A stretch of 41,512 bases of DNA from an uncultured Lachnospiraceae bacterium. Lineage in GTDB: Bacteria > Bacillota > Clostridia > Lachnospirales > Lachnospiraceae. The position numbers were made by a program, and so were the translations under genes. Shown here one piece after another: positions 41,170-41,512 of the stretch. A model generated the notes under the pieces. That model was not told the origin of the DNA, did no database searches, and saw only the letters and a list, made by a program, of their open reading frames with translations. The DNA is taken from positions 1 to 41,512 of the forward strand of contig CANQUA010000024.1 of NCBI GenBank assembly GCA_947626915.1. The letters are read 5' to 3'. Every line of letters starts with the position of its first letter. The first letter of the stretch is position 1.

Positions 41170-41512
41170 AAAAATATTTCCCCCTTTTGCATAAATGCCG
41201 CGGCCGGTCAACAAACCACCGCCGAAACTACGGTTACGTCAAAATGGAATCCACCGGGGAAACCCCGAACAGATACCGGATACGGGCAGGACACAGACAT
41301 CCTGCCGACAGATTCAGTGTATCACATAAAGAGGGAACGGGCAAGCGGAAATTTCTGCTTGCGGGAACCAGGCGGATGTGATAAGATAGTCACGTAGAAC
41401 AAGGACAGGCGACCTGCCCCCTCAAAAACCGGAACGTTTTTGGGGGGGCAGCGTGCGTTTCTGCGCTGCCGGCCGTACCGCTCCGTGACAAAACGCAGCA
41501 GGCGGAGAGACC
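41170..41512. other. Window end: leader of the nuclease gene and a terminator
   Basis: No gene is supported. A hairpin (GGCAGGA at 41285-41291, TCCTGCC at 41300-41306) lies in the leader of the nuclease gene. The strong hairpin at 41414-41451 is listed separately. Confidence 0.45.
41414..41451. terminator. Strong hairpin near the window end
   Basis: CTGCCCCCTCAAAAAC (41414-41429) pairs with GTTTTTGGGGGGGCAG (41436-41451) with one wobble and a 6-base loop. It looks like a terminator; its gene is probably beyond the window edge or it is a stand-alone palindrome. Confidence 0.5.

Noticed and set aside
1-41512. CRISPR arrays, tRNA or rRNA genes
   Set aside because: I saw no regularly spaced direct repeats, cloverleaf-like sequences or rRNA segments in any intergenic region.

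Overview
The window looks like chromosome of a clostridial Bacillota, most likely a gut Lachnospiraceae-type organism. The support is: strong AGGAGG-type ribosome sites with some GTG/TTG starts, surface proteins ending in W/Y/F-rich cell-wall-binding repeats, ChW-like repeats, a Bce-type resistance module, and glycan genes (DUF6020, DUF6056, DUF2142, DUF2304) common in that group. Most genes are GC-rich. An island at about 22.0-24.7 kb is visibly AT-richer and full of gene fragments. This taxonomic reading is inference; there is no rRNA or tRNA to anchor it.

Layout. 1-2136: C-terminal part of a repeat-bearing surface protein. 2609-4938: alpha/beta hydrolase plus a small partner gene, divergent from a LysR regulator with a clear promoter and operator. 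5187-6584: exported L,D-transpeptidase. 6813-10445 (leftward): two multi-spanning GT-C-like membrane proteins and a membrane-anchored protein. 10699-16639: a glycosyltransferase, a PLP-dependent desulfhydrase/deaminase-like enzyme, a DegT aminotransferase, an ATP-grasp ligase and a glycerol-1-phosphate dehydrogenase, a possible small-molecule or glycan-decoration group. 16848-21370: complete Bce-type two-component system and ABC transporter with a BceR-like box. 21596-22057: lipoprotein. 22058-24740: degraded island (GNAT fragment, truncated HsdR, intact DUF1016 nuclease-like gene, small HTH gene, two large palindromes).

25073-37561 is a co-directional cell-surface polysaccharide operon. It encodes a polyprenyl-phosphate sugar synthase-like GT2, a Wzx-like membrane protein, a rhamnosyltransferase-like GT2, DUF2304, a frameshifted DUF2142, RmlC, a Wzm/Wzt ABC exporter whose ATPase carries a C-terminal Wzt domain, and a 1417-residue multidomain protein. 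37776-39595 holds another exported cell-wall-binding protein and a type I signal peptidase with an inserted four-cysteine ribbon. 39934-41169 encodes a PD-(D/E)XK (Rpn-like) nuclease.

The most interesting point is the 1417-residue protein. Reading its motifs in order gives a SAM-methyltransferase-like domain, a kinase-like domain with a D-x4-N...DYE motif pair, a heptad coiled coil, then a GT2 and a GT4 glycosyltransferase. That order parallels the WbdD chain terminator/ruler of ABC-exported O antigens, here fused to glycosyltransferases and lying directly behind a Wzt with a C-terminal domain. I propose that chain extension, length measurement and capping are combined in one polypeptide. This is inference from motifs and context.
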